Positions 46,890-56,123 are shown, counted from the stretch's first letter. The stretch is DNA of 64,000 bases from Waddliaceae bacterium (GCA_002709385.1 PAQS01000040.1:62001-126000), one strand, 5' to 3'. The notes: generated by a model from the sequence alone, not told the origin. A program made the numbers and translations.

Positions 46890-48143
46890 ATGGAAGATAG
46901 TACTTTACCTAATAAAAATATTTTGATTGTTGAGGATACAGCAACTCAAAGACTTTACCTTGAAAATATATTAGAACGATTTTCTTGTATTGTAACATCA
47001 GCAAAGAATGGAAAAGAAGGCTGGGAAGCTTTTCAGAAAGGAAATTTTGACTTAGTCATTAGCGATGTTCTCATGCCTGAAATGAGTGGTTTTGAACTTT
47101 GTCACAGAATTAAAAGTACAGACAAAGGGAGAAAGACCCCAGTCATGTTGTTGACAACTTTAAAATCACCACTGGATGTGATTCAAGGAATTGAATGCCA
47201 AGCTGACAATTTTGTAATGAAACCTTTTGATGAAGAATTCATCATACTGCGCGCATCTTCTTTGATGAAAACGCAAGAGTTACGAACACAGGAGCATTTT
47301 CTAGTAAATAATACATTTATAGAAGTACCCGTCATTGCAGAACACCATGCTATAGCATTACATTCGCACCCAATTAGTTCATTGGATCTACTTCTTTCTG
47401 TCTACGAAAACGCAGTATTAAATAATCAGAAGTTAGCACAGATGTATAGCAAAGCTGAAAAGCTTAATCATGAACTGGCGATTGAAAAAGAGAAGAACGA
47501 TCGCATCTTAAGAGTAACTCTTCCTGAAGAAATTTTAGATGAACTAAAAATGAATGGAGTTGTTGCTCCTAAGCAATACAATAATGTTGCGATTCTTTTT
47601 GTCGATATTGTGAATTTTTCACAGTATTGCGATACACATTCAGTTGCCGAGCTAACGTTTTGTTTGCAGAAATTGATCAAGCACTATGAAGAGATTAGCC
47701 AAAAATTTGGAATGCGTAAAATTAAAACTATTGGTGATGAATTTATGGCTGCAGGAGGTTTATTTGACCAACCTGAAAATATTTGTCTCCAAGCTGTTCG
47801 TTGTGCTTTCTCGATGAGAGAAATTACAGCGACTCTTCCTCCTGGATGGGAAGTTCGTATTGGGATTCATTTTGGCTCAGTTATAGGAGGCGTGATAGGA
47901 AATCAACAGTATGCCTTCGATATTTGGGGAAGAGATGTGAATGTTGCTTCGAGGATAGAACATTTCTCTGCACCCAATGAAATATTAGTAAGCGATGCTG
48001 TGTGGAATCAGGTAATGTTTAATTATCAGAAAGCAAGTTCAAAGGAAGTTGAACTCAAGGGTTGTGGAAGATACCTCATCCACAGCATCAGCTCTGATCA
48101 AGTAGATAAGATACCTGTAATGGAGGAGGAATTAAAAACGTAA
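46890..48143 (+). CDS. Receiver domain fused to class III adenylate cyclase
   Basis: Of 417 residues, about 1-130 are a full receiver: LIVEDT, acceptor Asp in VISDVLMPEMSGFE, Thr in LLTTLK and Lys in VMKPFD. A helical linker follows (about 145-215), then a GGDEF-unrelated class III cyclase catalytic domain. It has AILFVDIVNFS and KTIGDEFMAAGG (metal-binding Asp pair, with Lys fitting ATP use), IGIHFGSVIGGVIG, and DIWGRDVNVASRIE with the Asn and Arg of the transition-state site. All catalytic residues seem present, so cAMP synthesis is likely. It lies 5 bp after cheB and closes the operon, so CheA-dependent phosphorylation may control it. Confidence 0.92.
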   Translation: MEDSTLPNKNILIVEDTATQRLYLENILERFSCIVTSAKNGKEGWEAFQKGNFDLVISDVLMPEMSGFELCHRIKSTDKGRKTPVMLLTTLKSPLDVIQGIECQADNFVMKPFDEEFIILRASSLMKTQELRTQEHFLVNNTFIEVPVIAEHHAIALHSHPISSLDLLLSVYENAVLNNQKLAQMYSKAEKLNHELAIEKEKNDRILRVTLPEEILDELKMNGVVAPKQYNNVAILFVDIVNFSQYCDTHSVAELTFCLQKLIKHYEEISQKFGMRKIKTIGDEFMAAGGLFDQPENICLQAVRCAFSMREITATLPPGWEVRIGIHFGSVIGGVIGNQQYAFDIWGRDVNVASRIEHFSAPNEILVSDAVWNQVMFNYQKASSKEVELKGCGRYLIHSISSDQVDKIPVMEEELKT

Positions 48144-48527
48144 CCAAGTAAAATGTTTGTCTGTCTTTATGGTTCGCATGTTTCGTTTCAACTTTGAAAC
48201 TCTTCCCGAATAGGTCTTACAATCCTGAGATGCTTGCAAAACCGTCGATTTTTTTCTGGTGTTTTTCCTTATCTTAAACAATGTCATTCCAATATTTCAT
48301 GAGTATTTTCAGTAGGAAAAATATTTAAAAAAGTAAGCTCAAGCTTAGAGAAAGGAATTGATAGAGTATATTGTATTTTCATAGGAAACAACTAAATGAT
48401 TGATTTATGGGTTTTTTTGAATAATACTCTTTATAAAAGAGCCTGTTTTCGATAAAATTGATATGTTTGTTTTATTATAAAGATATCCAGACCAAGAGCT
48501 GTTTAACAAAGGAAGAGGTTGTGATTC
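48144..48527. other. 384-bp intergenic region after the chemosensory operon
   Basis: No coding frame of note. GTTTCAA (48185-48191) and TTGAAAC (48194-48200) form a compact inverted repeat about 40 bases after the cyclase stop; this may be a weak terminator, but no T run follows directly. TAAGCT (48334-48339) and AGCTTA (48342-48347) form a second palindrome, resembling TAAGCTAGCTTA before the che operon. AGGAAGAGG near 48510 is the ribosome site of the next gene. No tRNA or other RNA fold was recognised. Confidence 0.35.
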
Positions 48528-49871
48528 ATGAATGATATAGAGCATCATGTAGAATCTGAAAGTCTTTTGTGTCGCTATCCTCAATTTTCATCTCTTATAA
48601 AAAAACAAATTTCGAATATTGATCCTGTTTTGTTTCGTCAGCAAAAGCTATTGTGTGGTGAAAATACAGAGAAGATTGCAGCAACAATTTCTCCTTTTAA
48701 TTCTTATGAAATGGCACAAGAGCAGAGCAGTACTCTTGGGGAGTCTTTACTTAAAAAAGGGAAATTAGCTTGTTTATTGGTTGCAGGCGGACAAGGCTCC
48801 CGTTTAGGATTTAAAGGACCTAAAGGAAAATTTCCACTTACGACAGAAAAAAATAAAAGTCTTTTCCAGTATTTTGCAGAAAAAGTTCTCGCTGCAAGTA
48901 GACAGGTAGAAAGAGACCTGCATATTGCGATCATGACTTCTGAGCAAAATCATGAAGAAACCCTTGAGTTTTTCCAGAAGCATAAATACTTTGGTTTGAA
49001 AAAAGAACAAATTGATTTTTTTACACAAAAAAGTCTACCTCTTCTGAATACGGAAAAACAATTATTTTTATCTGCTCCTGGCCAAATTGCAATGGGGGCT
49101 GCTGGCAATGGAACCGCATTGTATGACCTTACTCAGGCTGGAATCACCCAAAGATGGAAAAATCTTGGCATAGAGTATGTGCACTTTATTCAGGTGGACA
49201 ATCCACTGAGCGATCCTTTTGATGCAAAACTTTTGAGTTTTCATGTTTCAAAAGAGCTCGATATTTCCGTTAAATGTGCTTTAAGAAAAGATCCAGAAGA
49301 AAGTGTTGGAATTTTAGTAGAAAAAGACAACAGAGTAGCAGTAGTAGAATATAGTGAAATAGATGAGAGAGAACGAAAGCTTTGTGATGGAAAAGGACAA
49401 CTTATCCATCGTTGTGCAAATCTTAGCCAATTTTGTTTTAATCTCGACTTTATCTTAAAAGTTGCTGGGCAAGGCTTAGCAACTATGCCGTTACATATTG
49501 CATCGAAGACAAGTCTTTCTTGGGAAAAAGAAAGTAATGAGAAAAAAATAGCAGTATGGAAATCAGAATACTTCATTTTTGATGTAATGGCTTACTCTAG
49601 TAAAGTAGCAGCTTTGCTTTATTCAAGAAAAGATTGTTTTGCTCCCTTAAAAAATGCATCAGGAAGAGATAGCATTGAAGAGGTTCGCAACGCCTTATTA
49701 CAGTCTGATCGCAAAGCATATGAAGCTCTAAGTGGGTGTTCTGCTCCATCTAGAGTATTCGAGTTAGCTCTCGACTTTTACTATCCTAGTCCAAAAATGG
49801 CAGCTTATTGGTGGGGTAGATCATTACCAGAGCGTCCTTATATCGACGCATTTATTGACATGCAGCTTTAA
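48528..49871 (+). CDS. UDP-sugar pyrophosphorylase, eukaryote-type UDP-N-acetylhexosamine pyrophosphorylase family
   Basis: The 447-residue protein has the UAP1/UGPase motif LLVAGGQGSRLGFKGPKGKFPL near residue 83. Further matches are SLFQYFAEKV, IAIMTSEQNHEETLEFF, APGQIAMGAAGNGTALYDL and VHFIQVDNPLSDPFD, typical of eukaryotic UAP1/AGX1. It should make UDP-GlcNAc or UDP-GalNAc from UTP and the sugar-1-phosphate, which feeds cell-envelope synthesis and the amino-sugar genes downstream. Chlamydia carries the same eukaryote-like family at CT715, directly before gpsA (CT714), as here. Exact sugar specificity cannot be read from sequence alone. Confidence 0.88.
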   Translation: MNDIEHHVESESLLCRYPQFSSLIKKQISNIDPVLFRQQKLLCGENTEKIAATISPFNSYEMAQEQSSTLGESLLKKGKLACLLVAGGQGSRLGFKGPKGKFPLTTEKNKSLFQYFAEKVLAASRQVERDLHIAIMTSEQNHEETLEFFQKHKYFGLKKEQIDFFTQKSLPLLNTEKQLFLSAPGQIAMGAAGNGTALYDLTQAGITQRWKNLGIEYVHFIQVDNPLSDPFDAKLLSFHVSKELDISVKCALRKDPEESVGILVEKDNRVAVVEYSEIDERERKLCDGKGQLIHRCANLSQFCFNLDFILKVAGQGLATMPLHIASKTSLSWEKESNEKKIAVWKSEYFIFDVMAYSSKVAALLYSRKDCFAPLKNASGRDSIEEVRNALLQSDRKAYEALSGCSAPSRVFELALDFYYPSPKMAAYWWGRSLPERPYIDAFIDMQL

Positions 49872-49900
49872 CTTGCGTAGCGTAGATACAGGAGGATCTT

Positions 49901-50899
49901 ATGAAAATTGCTTATCTTGGTGCAGGAACATGGGGATTTGCCCTAGCAACATTACTCGCTCGCAAAGGGCATCAGGTAATGTTGTGGACAAATAGGTCTG
50001 ATTTAAAAAAATACATTACAGAGAAGCGTGAACACCCTAAATTACCTGGCTACTCTTTTGAAGGAGATCTACGCGTTACATTAGATATGGCTGAAGCGTT
50101 AGATCATGCTGAATGTATAGCGGAAGCTGTTACCTCAGCAGGTATTCGACCTGTTTTTACACAAGTATCTCAAATTCAAAAACCCCAGTGTCCCATTGTT
50201 CTCACGTCAAAAGGAATTGAGCAAAAAACAAGCTTATTTCTTCCAGAAGTCGTTCTCGATGTGCTAGGAGAAGAATTACAGCCGTTTGTAGCTTGTTTAA
50301 GTGGACCTAGTCACGCAGAAGAAGTCATTCGATCCTTACCTAGTTCTGTTGTGTGTGCTGCCTATGATCCTTCTGTTCGAAATGCGGTATGTTCTCTATT
50401 TAGTACAGAGAGTTTTCGAGTCTACCCTAATAGTGACCTAAGAGGAGTTGCTCTAGGAGGAGCCTTGAAAAATGTGATTGCCATCGCATGTGGAATTTCT
50501 GATGGACTTGGTTTTGGAGACAATACTAAAGCTGCTTTGATGACACGAGGACTACACGAAATTCACAAGCTCGCTCAAACCCTAGATTGTGAAACGAGCA
50601 CTCTTATGGGACTCTCAGGTATGGGAGATCTGGCGGTAACGTGTTGGTCTGAGCATGGAAGAAATTATCGCTTTGGAAAATTACTAGCAAAATACGGTGA
50701 CGCTAAAAAAGCTAAAGAAGAAATTGGTATGGCAATTGAAGGAATTTATTGTTGCGTTTCAGCACATGAATTAGCCCAAGTGAAGCAAGTTCCTATGCCT
50801 ATTACAGAAAATGTATATAAAATCCTCTATAAAGGCATAGATGCAAAAGATGCTGTTGTAGCACTGATGCAGAGAGAAGTCAAAGAGGAGCATTTGTAA
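49901..50899 (+). CDS. gpsA: Glycerol-3-phosphate dehydrogenase [NAD(P)+]
   Basis: Reduces dihydroxyacetone phosphate to sn-glycerol-3-phosphate for phospholipid synthesis. The 332-residue protein begins MKIAYLGAGTWGFALATLLA (GxGxWG dinucleotide loop) and continues with VLTSKGIEQ, ACLSGPSHAEEV, GVALGGALKNVIAIACGISDGLGFGDNTKAAL (substrate site with the catalytic Lys) and LSGMGDLAVTCWSEHGRNYRFG. AGGAGG lies six bases before the ATG. It follows the pyrophosphorylase gene by 29 bp and is one base from the next gene. Confidence 0.97.
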   Translation: MKIAYLGAGTWGFALATLLARKGHQVMLWTNRSDLKKYITEKREHPKLPGYSFEGDLRVTLDMAEALDHAECIAEAVTSAGIRPVFTQVSQIQKPQCPIVLTSKGIEQKTSLFLPEVVLDVLGEELQPFVACLSGPSHAEEVIRSLPSSVVCAAYDPSVRNAVCSLFSTESFRVYPNSDLRGVALGGALKNVIAIACGISDGLGFGDNTKAALMTRGLHEIHKLAQTLDCETSTLMGLSGMGDLAVTCWSEHGRNYRFGKLLAKYGDAKKAKEEIGMAIEGIYCCVSAHELAQVKQVPMPITENVYKILYKGIDAKDAVVALMQREVKEEHL

Positions 50900-50900
50900 A

Positions 50901-52445
50901 ATGCATATAGTGTCAGCAGAGGAAATGGTACGAATTGAAGCTCTCGCATATGCTGACGGTTTTCAAGAAGCAGACTTTATGGAAGAAGCGGGGAGAGGAG
51001 TTGCAGAACTTGCTTTAGATGTTTTAAGTAATACCTCTAACCCGATAAAAGTTCTCTTGCTTTGCGGAAAAGGAAATAATGCAGGAGATGCTTACGTAGC
51101 AGGATCCTATATTCTACGGCATAATATAGATGTTACAGCACACCAGCTTGTACCATTGGAAGCTGCAAGCCCCTTATGTAGAGAAAATATTCATCGTTTT
51201 ACAGGAGATGGGGGAAAAGTCCTATATGAAAATACTCTTCTCACAGACGATCTTTCACAATATGACTTAATTTTAGATGGTTTATTAGGTATAGGTGCTC
51301 GTGGTGAGATACAAGGCTTATATAAGACAGTCATTGAAAAAGTGAATCAATCAGAAGTTCCTGTCTTAGCAATTGATATTCCTTCTGGAATCAATGGAAG
51401 TACTGGTGAGAATTTAGGAATTGCAATACAAGCAGTAGCGACCGTATTTCTAGGTCTCCCTAAAATAGGCTTTTTTCTTCGCGATGCTTGGAATCATACA
51501 GGAGCTCTGCACTATGTATTCTTTGGATTAGAGGGTAAATATACTCAAGAAGCAGTAAGTAATATTGAGCTTTTAGACCAATATCACTTGTTACCTTCTT
51601 TACCTAAAATTATACGTAAGCGACATAAATACCAAGCCGGGTATGTGCTGGCCTTAGCTGGTTCTCCTGGAATGTTTGGAGCTGCTATTCTAGCATGTAA
51701 AGCAGCTTTACGTAGTGGGGCAGGGATTGTACGTTGTTTGCTTTCTCAAGGAATGGAAAACGAATCATTAAAAGCTCCATACGAGTTGATTACCCAATCC
51801 TATGATAGAGATAATTTAGATGAGGTTTGGAGTGAAACACGAAGAGCTTCTGCTTGTTTAATTGGTCCGGGATTAGGGCGTACAGGACTAGGTATAGAGC
51901 TTCTCGATGAATTTTTAAATCAATTAAGTTCCCCCGTAGTTATTGATGCTGATGCTTTAACTTATTTAGCTTTGAGTTCCGACCCTAAATTTCCTAAGAA
52001 TGCAGTACTTACTCCGCATATAGGAGAAATGTGTCGACTATTAGGCATAATTTCAGTAAGTGAGGTAGATGGAGCCTTTCTTCAACGTTGTCAAGATTAT
52101 GCCGAAGAGTATGGTGTGACCATTGTACTGAAAGGAGGACCGACCTTTATTTTACATCCAGGTTGTAGAATTCAGGTATGTTCTCGAGGTTGTCCAGGTA
52201 TGGCAACTGCAGGTAGTGGAGATGTTTTATCTGGGGTGATTGCCGCTTTATTAGCTCAAAGAATGTCGCCTCGAGATGCTGCCGCATTAGGGGTGTATTT
52301 ACATGCACTAGCTGGTGAAGAAGCTTCCTTGAAGTACACCGATTATGGTGTTATGGCAGGTGATATTATTGATTCTATTGCTATTGCAATCAAGGAGTTA
52401 GTGAATTATGGCGGAAGCGGTCAGTATACTGAACTGCAAAATTGA
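50901..52445 (+). CDS. nnrE/nnrD: Bifunctional NAD(P)H-hydrate epimerase / ADP- or ATP-dependent NAD(P)H-hydrate dehydratase
   Basis: A metabolite-repair enzyme that restores hydrated NAD(P)H. Residues about 1-215 are the YjeF_N epimerase (VLLLCGKGNNAGDAYVAGSYI, LILDGLLGIGARGEI, LAIDIPSGINGSTGE). Residues about 235-510 are the ribokinase-like dehydratase (LALAGSPGMFGAAILACKAAL, RSGAGIVRC, VIDADALTYL, TPHIGEMCRLL, TAGSGDVLSGVIAALLAQ). The fusion, 514 residues, is the common bacterial form. The start is one base after gpsA, and the 3' end overlaps the TagA-type gene by 38 bp, all in one transcription unit. Confidence 0.95.
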   Translation: MHIVSAEEMVRIEALAYADGFQEADFMEEAGRGVAELALDVLSNTSNPIKVLLLCGKGNNAGDAYVAGSYILRHNIDVTAHQLVPLEAASPLCRENIHRFTGDGGKVLYENTLLTDDLSQYDLILDGLLGIGARGEIQGLYKTVIEKVNQSEVPVLAIDIPSGINGSTGENLGIAIQAVATVFLGLPKIGFFLRDAWNHTGALHYVFFGLEGKYTQEAVSNIELLDQYHLLPSLPKIIRKRHKYQAGYVLALAGSPGMFGAAILACKAALRSGAGIVRCLLSQGMENESLKAPYELITQSYDRDNLDEVWSETRRASACLIGPGLGRTGLGIELLDEFLNQLSSPVVIDADALTYLALSSDPKFPKNAVLTPHIGEMCRLLGIISVSEVDGAFLQRCQDYAEEYGVTIVLKGGPTFILHPGCRIQVCSRGCPGMATAGSGDVLSGVIAALLAQRMSPRDAAALGVYLHALAGEEASLKYTDYGVMAGDIIDSIAIAIKELVNYGGSGQYTELQN

Positions 52446-53160
52446 TAACATCACACTTGAGCAGCTTTTAAAGACTTTAAGCGAAGGCGTTGTATTTACT
52501 CCTAATGTAGATCATCTCGTTCGTTTGCAAGAAGATATTGAATTTTATCACTTTTATTCCACTGCTGATTATCGTATTTGCGATAGTAAAATCCTTCAGA
52601 TATCTTCAAAATTTTTGAAAATACCTATTTGTGAAAAAATATCCGGCTCAGACTTTTTTCCATCATTTTGCTCTTTTCATAAAAATAATTCAGAAGTCAC
52701 AGTGTTTCTTCTAGGTTCCAAAGACCAAAGTATTGTCAGTAAAGCCCAAGAAAAAGTGAATAAGAAAGTTGGTAGAACAATTGTTATTGAGGCTCTTAGT
52801 CCTTCTTTTGGATTTGAAAAAATCGAAGAAGAATGTTTGGATATTGTGCAAAAAATCAATGCTTCAAAAGCAACAGTTTTAGCGGTTGGTGTTGGTTCTC
52901 CTAAACAAGAAAAGTGGATTATGAAGTATAAGCATCTTATGCCCAATATCAAAATTTTTATGGGAATAGGAGCTACTATTGATTTTGAAGCAGGGGCAAT
53001 AAAAAGAGCACCTAAGTGGATGAGTTATGTAGGGCTAGAGTGGTTGTATAGATTATTATGTGAACCTAGAAGATTATGGAAGCGTTACCTTAAAAATATT
53101 GTATTTTTCTTCCTAATTTTTAAGCAAAAACTAGGGTTTTATAGAAACCCATGGGTATAA
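52408..53160 (+). CDS. WecG/TagA/CpsF family (GT26) glycosyltransferase
   Basis: The 250-residue protein has the family pattern: FTPNVDHLVRLQEDIEFYHFYSTADYRICDS, where the usual P-DG motif ends as CDS, then KISGSDFFPSFC (usually R-x-x-G-x-D), VFLLGSKDQ, VLAVGVGSPKQEKWI and GIGATIDFEAGAIKRAPKWM. Members transfer ManNAc or related UDP-sugars to lipid-linked acceptors (ECA, wall teichoic acid, capsule). The target here is unknown. The Gly-to-Ser change in the DG motif is unusual. The start lies 38 bp inside the nnr gene, and 3 bp separate it from the HAD gene. Confidence 0.85.
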   Translation: MAEAVSILNCKIDNITLEQLLKTLSEGVVFTPNVDHLVRLQEDIEFYHFYSTADYRICDSKILQISSKFLKIPICEKISGSDFFPSFCSFHKNNSEVTVFLLGSKDQSIVSKAQEKVNKKVGRTIVIEALSPSFGFEKIEEECLDIVQKINASKATVLAVGVGSPKQEKWIMKYKHLMPNIKIFMGIGATIDFEAGAIKRAPKWMSYVGLEWLYRLLCEPRRLWKRYLKNIVFFFLIFKQKLGFYRNPWV

Positions 53161-53163
53161 ATC

Positions 53164-53781
53164 ATGGCAAATGAAAAAAAATCGGTAATTGCTTTCTTTG
53201 ATTTTGATGGAACGATTACATATGGTGATACGTTCCGTCATTTTTTACGTTTTTCTGTGGGATGGCCTCGCTTTATTTTCAATATGCTAACGGTATCGCC
53301 TTATTTATTACTCTATTTGTTGAATATAGTTTCCAGGCAAAAAGTGAAAGAGAAGGTGATTAGTCGCTTCTATCAGAAAATGTTGTACTGTGATTTAAAA
53401 GTGAAGGCCGATGCGTTTGTTGATTCTGAATTAGATCAGCATCTTCGTCCTGAAGCTCTTCGACGAATCGCTTGGCATCAAAAACAAGGGCACCGTTGTA
53501 TTCTTGTGAGTGCATCACCGGAAGTATATTTAAACATTTGGGCAAAAAACAAAGGCTTCAGTGATATTTTAGCAACTCGTTTGGCTTTAACCAAGCATGG
53601 AAGTATCTTAGGGGAAATTAAAGGAAAAAACTGTTGGGGACCAGAAAAAGTAAGTCGAATTGAAGAATTGCTCGGTTCTCGCAAAGAATTTGTATTTTAC
53701 GCCTATGGAGACAGTAAAGGCGATAAAGAAATGCTCTCTATCGCCGATTACCCTTTTTATAGGCATATGCCTAAAGACTAG
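53164..53781 (+). CDS. HAD superfamily (subclass IB, PSPase-like) phosphatase
   Basis: The 205-residue protein has the four HAD motifs: FFDFDGTITYGDT (nucleophile Asp and acid/base Asp), ILVSASPE (Ser), Lys in the KGKNCWGPEKV region, and YAYGDSKGDKEML (acidic pair). A hydrophobic cap-like insert (FIFNMLTVSPYLLLYLLNIV) follows motif I and is characteristic of IB family members acting on phosphoserine- or lipid-like phosphates. The substrate cannot be named. It directly follows the TagA-type gene in the same operon and converges on metK with 19 bp between stops. Confidence 0.83.
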   Translation: MANEKKSVIAFFDFDGTITYGDTFRHFLRFSVGWPRFIFNMLTVSPYLLLYLLNIVSRQKVKEKVISRFYQKMLYCDLKVKADAFVDSELDQHLRPEALRRIAWHQKQGHRCILVSASPEVYLNIWAKNKGFSDILATRLALTKHGSILGEIKGKNCWGPEKVSRIEELLGSRKEFVFYAYGDSKGDKEMLSIADYPFYRHMPKD

Positions 53782-53800
53782 GATTGCCTTGAAAAGTTAA

Positions 53801-55000
53801 CTAGTTTGAAACGCTACTTTGAATAGCAGATACTGGCACATTTTCTATAAGCTTAAGTAATTCATCTGTCTTATTAATTTGTTCCCAAGGAAGATCAATA
53901 TCAGTTCTTCCAAAGTGTCCGCCACTAGCTGTTTTCAAATAGATCGGCTGTTTTAGATTTAGCATTTTCACCATTCCTGATGCGCTTAGATCAAACAACT
54001 CAGGAATTATGCGTTCTAATACACGTTCTTCGATTGTTGAGGTACCAAAGGTGTCTACTTTAATGCTAATCGGATGAGGAACCCCTATCGCGTATGAGAG
54101 TTGTACTTCACAACGTCTAGCTAAACCAGCTGCTACAATATTTTTTGCTACATAGCGAGCAGCGTAAGAAGCAGAGCGGTCAACTTTTGAAGGATCCTTA
54201 CCGCTGAACGCCCCACCACCGTGATGGCCCATTCCGCCGTAAGTATCGACAATTGTCTTACGTCCAGTAAGTCCACAGTCGCCAACTGGTCCACCAATCA
54301 CAAAACGACCCGTTGGATTGATATAAAATAAGGTCTCTTCTGTTAGAAGCTCTTGAGGTAAAACACGATGAATAAGCTCCATCATGTCTTTTTTGATTAA
54401 ATCGTAGCTGACAGATTCTGCATGTTGAGTAGAAAGAACCACCGTATGGATACTTAAAGGGTGGTGGTCTTCACTATACTCTACCGTTACCTGTGTTTTT
54501 GCATCAGGTCGCAAATACGGTAATTCCCCAGCTTTTCGAACACGCTCAAGTTCAGAATTAAGACGATGAGATAAAGTAATAGGTAAAGGCATAAACTCAC
54601 TTGTTTCATCACAAGCAAAACCAAACATGATACCTTGATCACCAGCCCCTTGGGCTGTAAAAATACCTGTTCCTACATCAACACCTAATGCAATATCTTG
54701 TGATTGCTTGTTGATTAAGTTGATCACTCCACAAGTACGGCCATCGAAGCCCAGCTCTGCATGATTGTAACCAATTTCTTCAATGGTATCACGCACAATG
54801 GCCTGGTAATCCAAAGTTGCAGAAGTTGTAATCTCACCTGCCAATACGACAATCCCTGGGCAAACCATGACTTCACACGCAACCCTAGATTCAGCATCTT
54901 CAGCTAAACACGCATCTAGTACAGCGTCTGAGATTTGGTCAGCAATCTTATCAGGGTGACCACTGGCAACAGATTCGGAAGTAAACAAGTAAGTATTCAT
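53801..55000 (-). CDS. metK: S-adenosylmethionine synthetase
   Basis: Makes SAM from ATP and methionine. The 399-residue protein has the diagnostic loops: [22 protein letters not shown] at the ATP site, [37 protein letters not shown] and [17 protein letters not shown], with full-length C-terminal core. It is a single-gene minus-strand unit. SAM supply suits the two C-methyltransferases and CheR in the window. To my knowledge Chlamydiaceae lack metK and import SAM, so presence here points to a less host-dependent lineage. A perfect TATAAT lies on this strand at 55083-55078, but no -35 goes with it. Confidence 0.97.
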   Translation of the reverse strand: MNTYLFTSESVASGHPDKIADQISDAVLDACLAEDAESRVACEVMVCPGIVVLAGEITTSATLDYQAIVRDTIEEIGYNHAELGFDGRTCGVINLINKQSQDIALGVDVGTGIFTAQGAGDQGIMFGFACDETSEFMPLPITLSHRLNSELERVRKAGELPYLRPDAKTQVTVEYSEDHHPLSIHTVVLSTQHAESVSYDLIKKDMMELIHRVLPQELLTEETLFYINPTGRFVIGGPVGDCGLTGRKTIVDTYGGMGHHGGGAFSGKDPSKVDRSASYAARYVAKNIVAAGLARRCEVQLSYAIGVPHPISIKVDTFGTSTIEERVLERIIPELFDLSASGMVKMLNLKQPIYLKTASGGHFGRTDIDLPWEQINKTDELLKLIENVPVSAIQSSVSN

Positions 55001-55319
55001 ATGATTAATTTCGACACCTTATAGATTGGCTTCATGCTTTTCTCACTGCAAGCAACAAACCCTCGCTTAAATCCCTAATTATAAGCTTGCACTTGACAGA
55101 GAATTTTTTCGTTTAAAGCCTCAAATTGTAAAGAAGAAAGAGCTTGAAGTAAAGTTAAAATTACGGATATTACTAATGCTGAGGTGTTTGATTTCGGTAT
55201 ACAATAAAAAATTCACTGTTTATTTCTCAGTTAATGAAATTTTTGTTCTTAGTAAATAGAATGAAGGCGTGTTTGCAAAATAAGTAACACTGACGGTTTG
55301 AGTTAAGTAAGGAAAAACT
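55001..55319. other. 319-bp divergent intergenic region, metK / inositol-phosphatase gene
   Basis: No gene, tRNA or clear riboswitch fold was recognised. On the minus strand TATAAT (55083-55078) is a possible metK -10 box without a matching -35. On the plus strand TTGACA (55093-55098) has no good -10 at 16-18 bases. AAGGA just before 55320 is the ribosome site of the next gene. A SAM-responsive leader for metK would be expected on this strand in some bacteria, but I cannot show one by eye. Confidence 0.3.
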
Positions 55320-56123
55320 ATGTTGTCCCAAAGCGAACTTCGAGAAGCATTAGATGTTGCAAGTTTGGCTGCCTCAGAAGCTGCCGATGTGCTTCGGAAA
55401 TACTGGAAACAATTAAGTTCTGTAAGTTCTAAAACTTATCCAGGGGATTTGGTTAGTGAAGCTGATAAGGAGGCAGAAGAGGTAGCTATTGCCTGTTTGC
55501 ACCGCCATTTTCCGACTTATGCGATTTTAGCTGAGGAATCAGGACTAAGAGAAGGAAAAGATCATGATTTTCAATGGGTAATAGATCCACTTGATGGAAC
55601 ATGTAACTATGTCCATAGTTTTCCTATTTATGCTTGTTCGATTGCTCTTTGTTATAAACGAAAACCCATACTAGGTGTGATCGAAGATCCACAGCATGAT
55701 CGAATTTTTTATGCAGCTAAAGGGTTAGGTGCTCGATGCAATGGTTCGCTTATACAAGTAAGTAAAGCAAAAAATTTAAGTGATGCCTTATTACTCACTG
55801 GATTTGCAAGAAATCATCCCGAGCAAATGGAGTACTCTTGCGTAGAATCGAGTAAAATGTTGCAAGTCGGACATGGCATTCGACATATTGGTTCCGCTGT
55901 AATGAGTTTAGCTTACATAGCAAATGGTATGGCTGATGTTTTTTGGCATAGAGGACTTCAGCCTTGGGATTTTGCAGCAGGGGCTGTCATCATTGAAGAA
56001 GCTGGAGGAAGAGTATCTGACTTGGATGGTAAAGATATCACTCTTGATTCTTTATCTGTTTTCGCCACCAATGGATGTTTTCATGAAAGTGTACTAGAAA
56101 CAATCCGTCACTGTTGTTGTTGA
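55320..56123 (+). CDS. Inositol monophosphatase family protein
   Basis: The 267-residue protein has the family's metal sites: GDLVSEADKEAEE, AEESG (Glu-Glu), WVIDPLDGTCNY (DPLDGT) and LQPWDFAAGAVIIEEAGG (WDxAAG). The family also contains CysQ-type PAP phosphatases and fructose-1,6-bisphosphatase-like members; the overall pattern is nearest SuhB/inositol monophosphatase. It acts in the cytoplasm on sugar or polyol phosphates, substrate unproven. AAGGA lies a few bases before the ATG. Next downstream, after 56 bp, is a 2OG oxygenase whose start is covered by an inverted repeat. Confidence 0.9.
   Translation: MLSQSELREALDVASLAASEAADVLRKYWKQLSSVSSKTYPGDLVSEADKEAEEVAIACLHRHFPTYAILAEESGLREGKDHDFQWVIDPLDGTCNYVHSFPIYACSIALCYKRKPILGVIEDPQHDRIFYAAKGLGARCNGSLIQVSKAKNLSDALLLTGFARNHPEQMEYSCVESSKMLQVGHGIRHIGSAVMSLAYIANGMADVFWHRGLQPWDFAAGAVIIEEAGGRVSDLDGKDITLDSLSVFATNGCFHESVLETIRHCCC

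Noticed and set aside
55093-55121. TTGACA in the metK intergenic region as a promoter for the phosphatase gene
   Set aside because: No acceptable -10 hexamer at 16-18 bases; AAGCCT at 17.
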